A DNA stretch of 64,000 nucleotides from Reinekea sp. G2M2-21 (lineage in GTDB: Bacteria; Pseudomonadota; Gammaproteobacteria; Pseudomonadales; Natronospirillaceae), in contig NZ_JADPQG010000005.1 in assembly GCF_015687175.1 (NCBI RefSeq), forward strand, positions 1-64,000, read 5' to 3'. Under the pieces are notes generated by a model. It saw only the letters and a list, made by a program, of their open reading frames with translations. It was not told the DNA's origin and did not search any database. Made by a program: the position numbers and the translations under genes. This document shows positions 62,634 through 64,000 of this stretch, piece by piece; the first letter of the stretch is position 1, and each line of letters opens with the position of its first letter.

Positions 62634-64000
62634 TTAAACCGCAATGTCGTACGCGATCCGTTTCGTGTTCTGTAAGTGTTTGAACGTGACATTGTCGCTG
62701 GTGGAGCCTCCGCCCATCGTGCCACAACCTAATGTCCAGGACAGTTGCAGTCCATTGCAGGCACCGATACAGCCTTGTGTACCCGGAGAGTTTACCAAGA
62801 CACGCGACACCTCCATGGCTTTGGAATAGCGATGTATTCGTTGCTGGTTGTTGCTGTGGATGATGGCAGTGTGACCTCGGCCCTCAATATTCAGAATAGT
62901 GCACGCATGAAAAAGTGCCTCTTCATCGTTATTGACGCGGATCAGAGACAACATGGGCGCTAATTTTTCCCGAACCAATGGACTGGCCAGATTACCAGAT
63001 TCGACTTCAGCCAAAATCAGTTTAATCGGGTAGTCTCGTGAAATGCCCAGACTCGAGCAGATCGCGGCGGCACTCTGGCCAATATAATCAGGTTTCAGCG
63101 AGTGATCATCAAAGGCTCGTCGAATAAGCGTTTCGGTTTCTTCGCTGGTGAAGACGGCTGCGCCTTCACTGATGGCGTAGTGTAAAAATTCTTCGGCGAT
63201 ATCAGCGTCGACCAACAGATTGTTTTCTGATCCGCACACCACGCCGTTATCAAAAGCTTTACTGTTAATGGTTTTACAGGCGACCGTTTTTAAATCGACA
63301 TCGTTACCGATCCATACCGGGGCGTTGCCTTTACCAACACCGATCGCCGGTGTTCCAGAACGGTAGGCGCTCTTCACCATACTCGGACCGCCAGTCGCCA
63401 GAATGAAGTGAACCTTATCATGCGTCATAAAGGCTCGTGTTAGCTTCCGGTTGGCGGGTAATGACGGGGTTTGCACCAGATCAATGGGTGCTCCGTGTTG
63501 GGCGATGACCTCACGAATGATATCGACTGTACGATCACCGACATTGCGTGTTTTGCGATGACTGCTGATGATAATGGCGTTACCAGATTTCAAAGCGCTC
63601 AGTACTTTAAACACAATGGTCTCAACCGGATTAGTAATAGGAATCATACCGAACACCACGCCCATTGGCATAGCGATAGATTCAACCCCAGGGGCCTCAA
63701 GCGTAACGGTTTCATCGTGATGGGCCAAAAGGCTTTCTGCCACAGCAACGGTCCCGAGTTTGATTTTTATCACCTTATGTTCAACCACGCCCATACTACT
63801 CTCGTCCACGCACTGAACGGCAAGGCTATGTGCTTGGGTATGCACGGCGTCAGCGATGTCGCGGATAATGGCGTTCACTTTTTCCTTTGGCCAATCAACA
63901 AACGAGGCCTGCGCAGCATTGGCTTTTTCTACTGTTGCGTCAACTAAGGGCGAACTGGATTTGGCAACGGCCAGTTCACAGGCTTGTTCATGCAGTTCAC
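62634..64000 (-). CDS. Acylating (CoA-dependent) aldehyde dehydrogenase, partial at window end
   Basis: The frame runs off the end of the window, so the N-terminus is missing; about 455 residues are visible. Family features are the catalytic Cys in KAFDNGVVCGSENN, the NAD-site region MGVVFGMIPITNPVET, ATGGPSMVKSAYRSGTPA and GVGKGNAPVWI, and the C-terminal TLGCGTMGGGSTSDN. These match the aldehyde dehydrogenase half of AdhE and its single-domain relatives, which interconvert acetaldehyde (or sulfoacetaldehyde) and the acyl-CoA. There is no alcohol dehydrogenase domain: the gene stops at 62634 after the aldehyde domain. The substrate is not determined. A terminator follows. Confidence 0.88.
   Translation of the reverse strand, partial: ELHEQACELAVAKSSSPLVDATVEKANAAQASFVDWPKEKVNAIIRDIADAVHTQAHSLAVQCVDESSMGVVEHKVIKIKLGTVAVAESLLAHHDETVTLEAPGVESIAMPMGVVFGMIPITNPVETIVFKVLSALKSGNAIIISSHRKTRNVGDRTVDIIREVIAQHGAPIDLVQTPSLPANRKLTRAFMTHDKVHFILATGGPSMVKSAYRSGTPAIGVGKGNAPVWIGNDVDLKTVACKTINSKAFDNGVVCGSENNLLVDADIAEEFLHYAISEGAAVFTSEETETLIRRAFDDHSLKPDYIGQSAAAICSSLGISRDYPIKLILAEVESGNLASPLVREKLAPMLSLIRVNNDEEALFHACTILNIEGRGHTAIIHSNNQQRIHRYSKAMEVSRVLVNSPGTQGCIGACNGLQLSWTLGCGTMGGGSTSDNVTFKHLQNTKRIAYDIAV

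Overview
The window reads as chromosomal DNA of a free-living, probably marine, heterotrophic gammaproteobacterium. I base this on gene content, not on a marker gene: a fused FadE-type acyl-CoA dehydrogenase, UbiU/UbiV/UbiT for oxygen-independent ubiquinone synthesis, a secreted GH5 cellulase with a CBM2, a CBM6-bearing phosphoesterase, several large secreted proteins and a complete leucine degradation cluster. An Oceanospirillales or Cellvibrionales-like host fits, but the genus cannot be fixed from the sequence alone. No rRNA, tRNA or CRISPR array was seen.

Left end (1-7.9 kb), accessory. The right end of an IS3-family element lies against an RTX repeat gene whose 5' part is missing. That gene is followed with close spacing by a secreted one-core RHS protein, and then by a small membrane protein that overlaps it by ATGA, the arrangement expected of an effector and its immunity protein. 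Next comes an array of nine 23-bp repeats (core TTAAATGGACAGGCACC with CTTAA/TTAAG ends) around a truncated and a complete REP-associated-type (Y1/HUH) transposase, with one inverted partial copy on the far side. A decayed transposase fragment and a 264-bp MITE-like element with 22-bp perfect terminal inverted repeats lie about 2 kb further on, beyond a three-domain secreted endonuclease I.

Middle (8-38 kb), mostly envelope and secreted functions. It holds a MauG/CCP-type dihaem protein with a YtkA/FixH-like partner, a choice-of-anchor-B adhesion-like protein, fadE, a membrane-tethered CheY-type receiver, a coiled-coil membrane protein, a PpiC/HupE pair, a CBM6-CBM6-metallophosphoesterase with a LacI-type operator, a GH5-CBM2 cellulase and a TPR-GGDEF diguanylate cyclase. 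Two large paralogous lipoproteins in tandem share a nearly identical 65-bp block. A secreted lipase with a membrane-anchored partner, and cysK, close the region.

Right part (39-50.5 kb), metabolic. One direction carries the liu genes (isovaleryl-CoA dehydrogenase, a second acyl-CoA dehydrogenase, methylcrotonyl-CoA carboxylase beta and alpha, methylglutaconyl-CoA hydratase, HMG-CoA lyase), followed by branched-chain 2-oxoacid dehydrogenase E1alpha, E1beta and E2, ending in a terminator. Together they take branched-chain 2-oxoacids to acyl-CoAs and leucine carbon to acetyl-CoA and acetoacetate. The E3 subunit and a liu regulator are absent here, but a perfect 16-bp palindrome precedes liuA.

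Right end (50.5-64 kb). It contains an orphan secreted protein resembling one domain of the flagellar P-ring protein FlgI, a large S8 protease with an unusual internal membrane segment and lipobox-like cysteine, divergent ubiUV and ubiT with an FNR-type box midway between them, a small acidic protein, a GtsA-like sugar-binding protein next to a sensor histidine kinase with no permease or response regulator, a membrane-anchored unknown, and an acylating aldehyde dehydrogenase that runs off the window.
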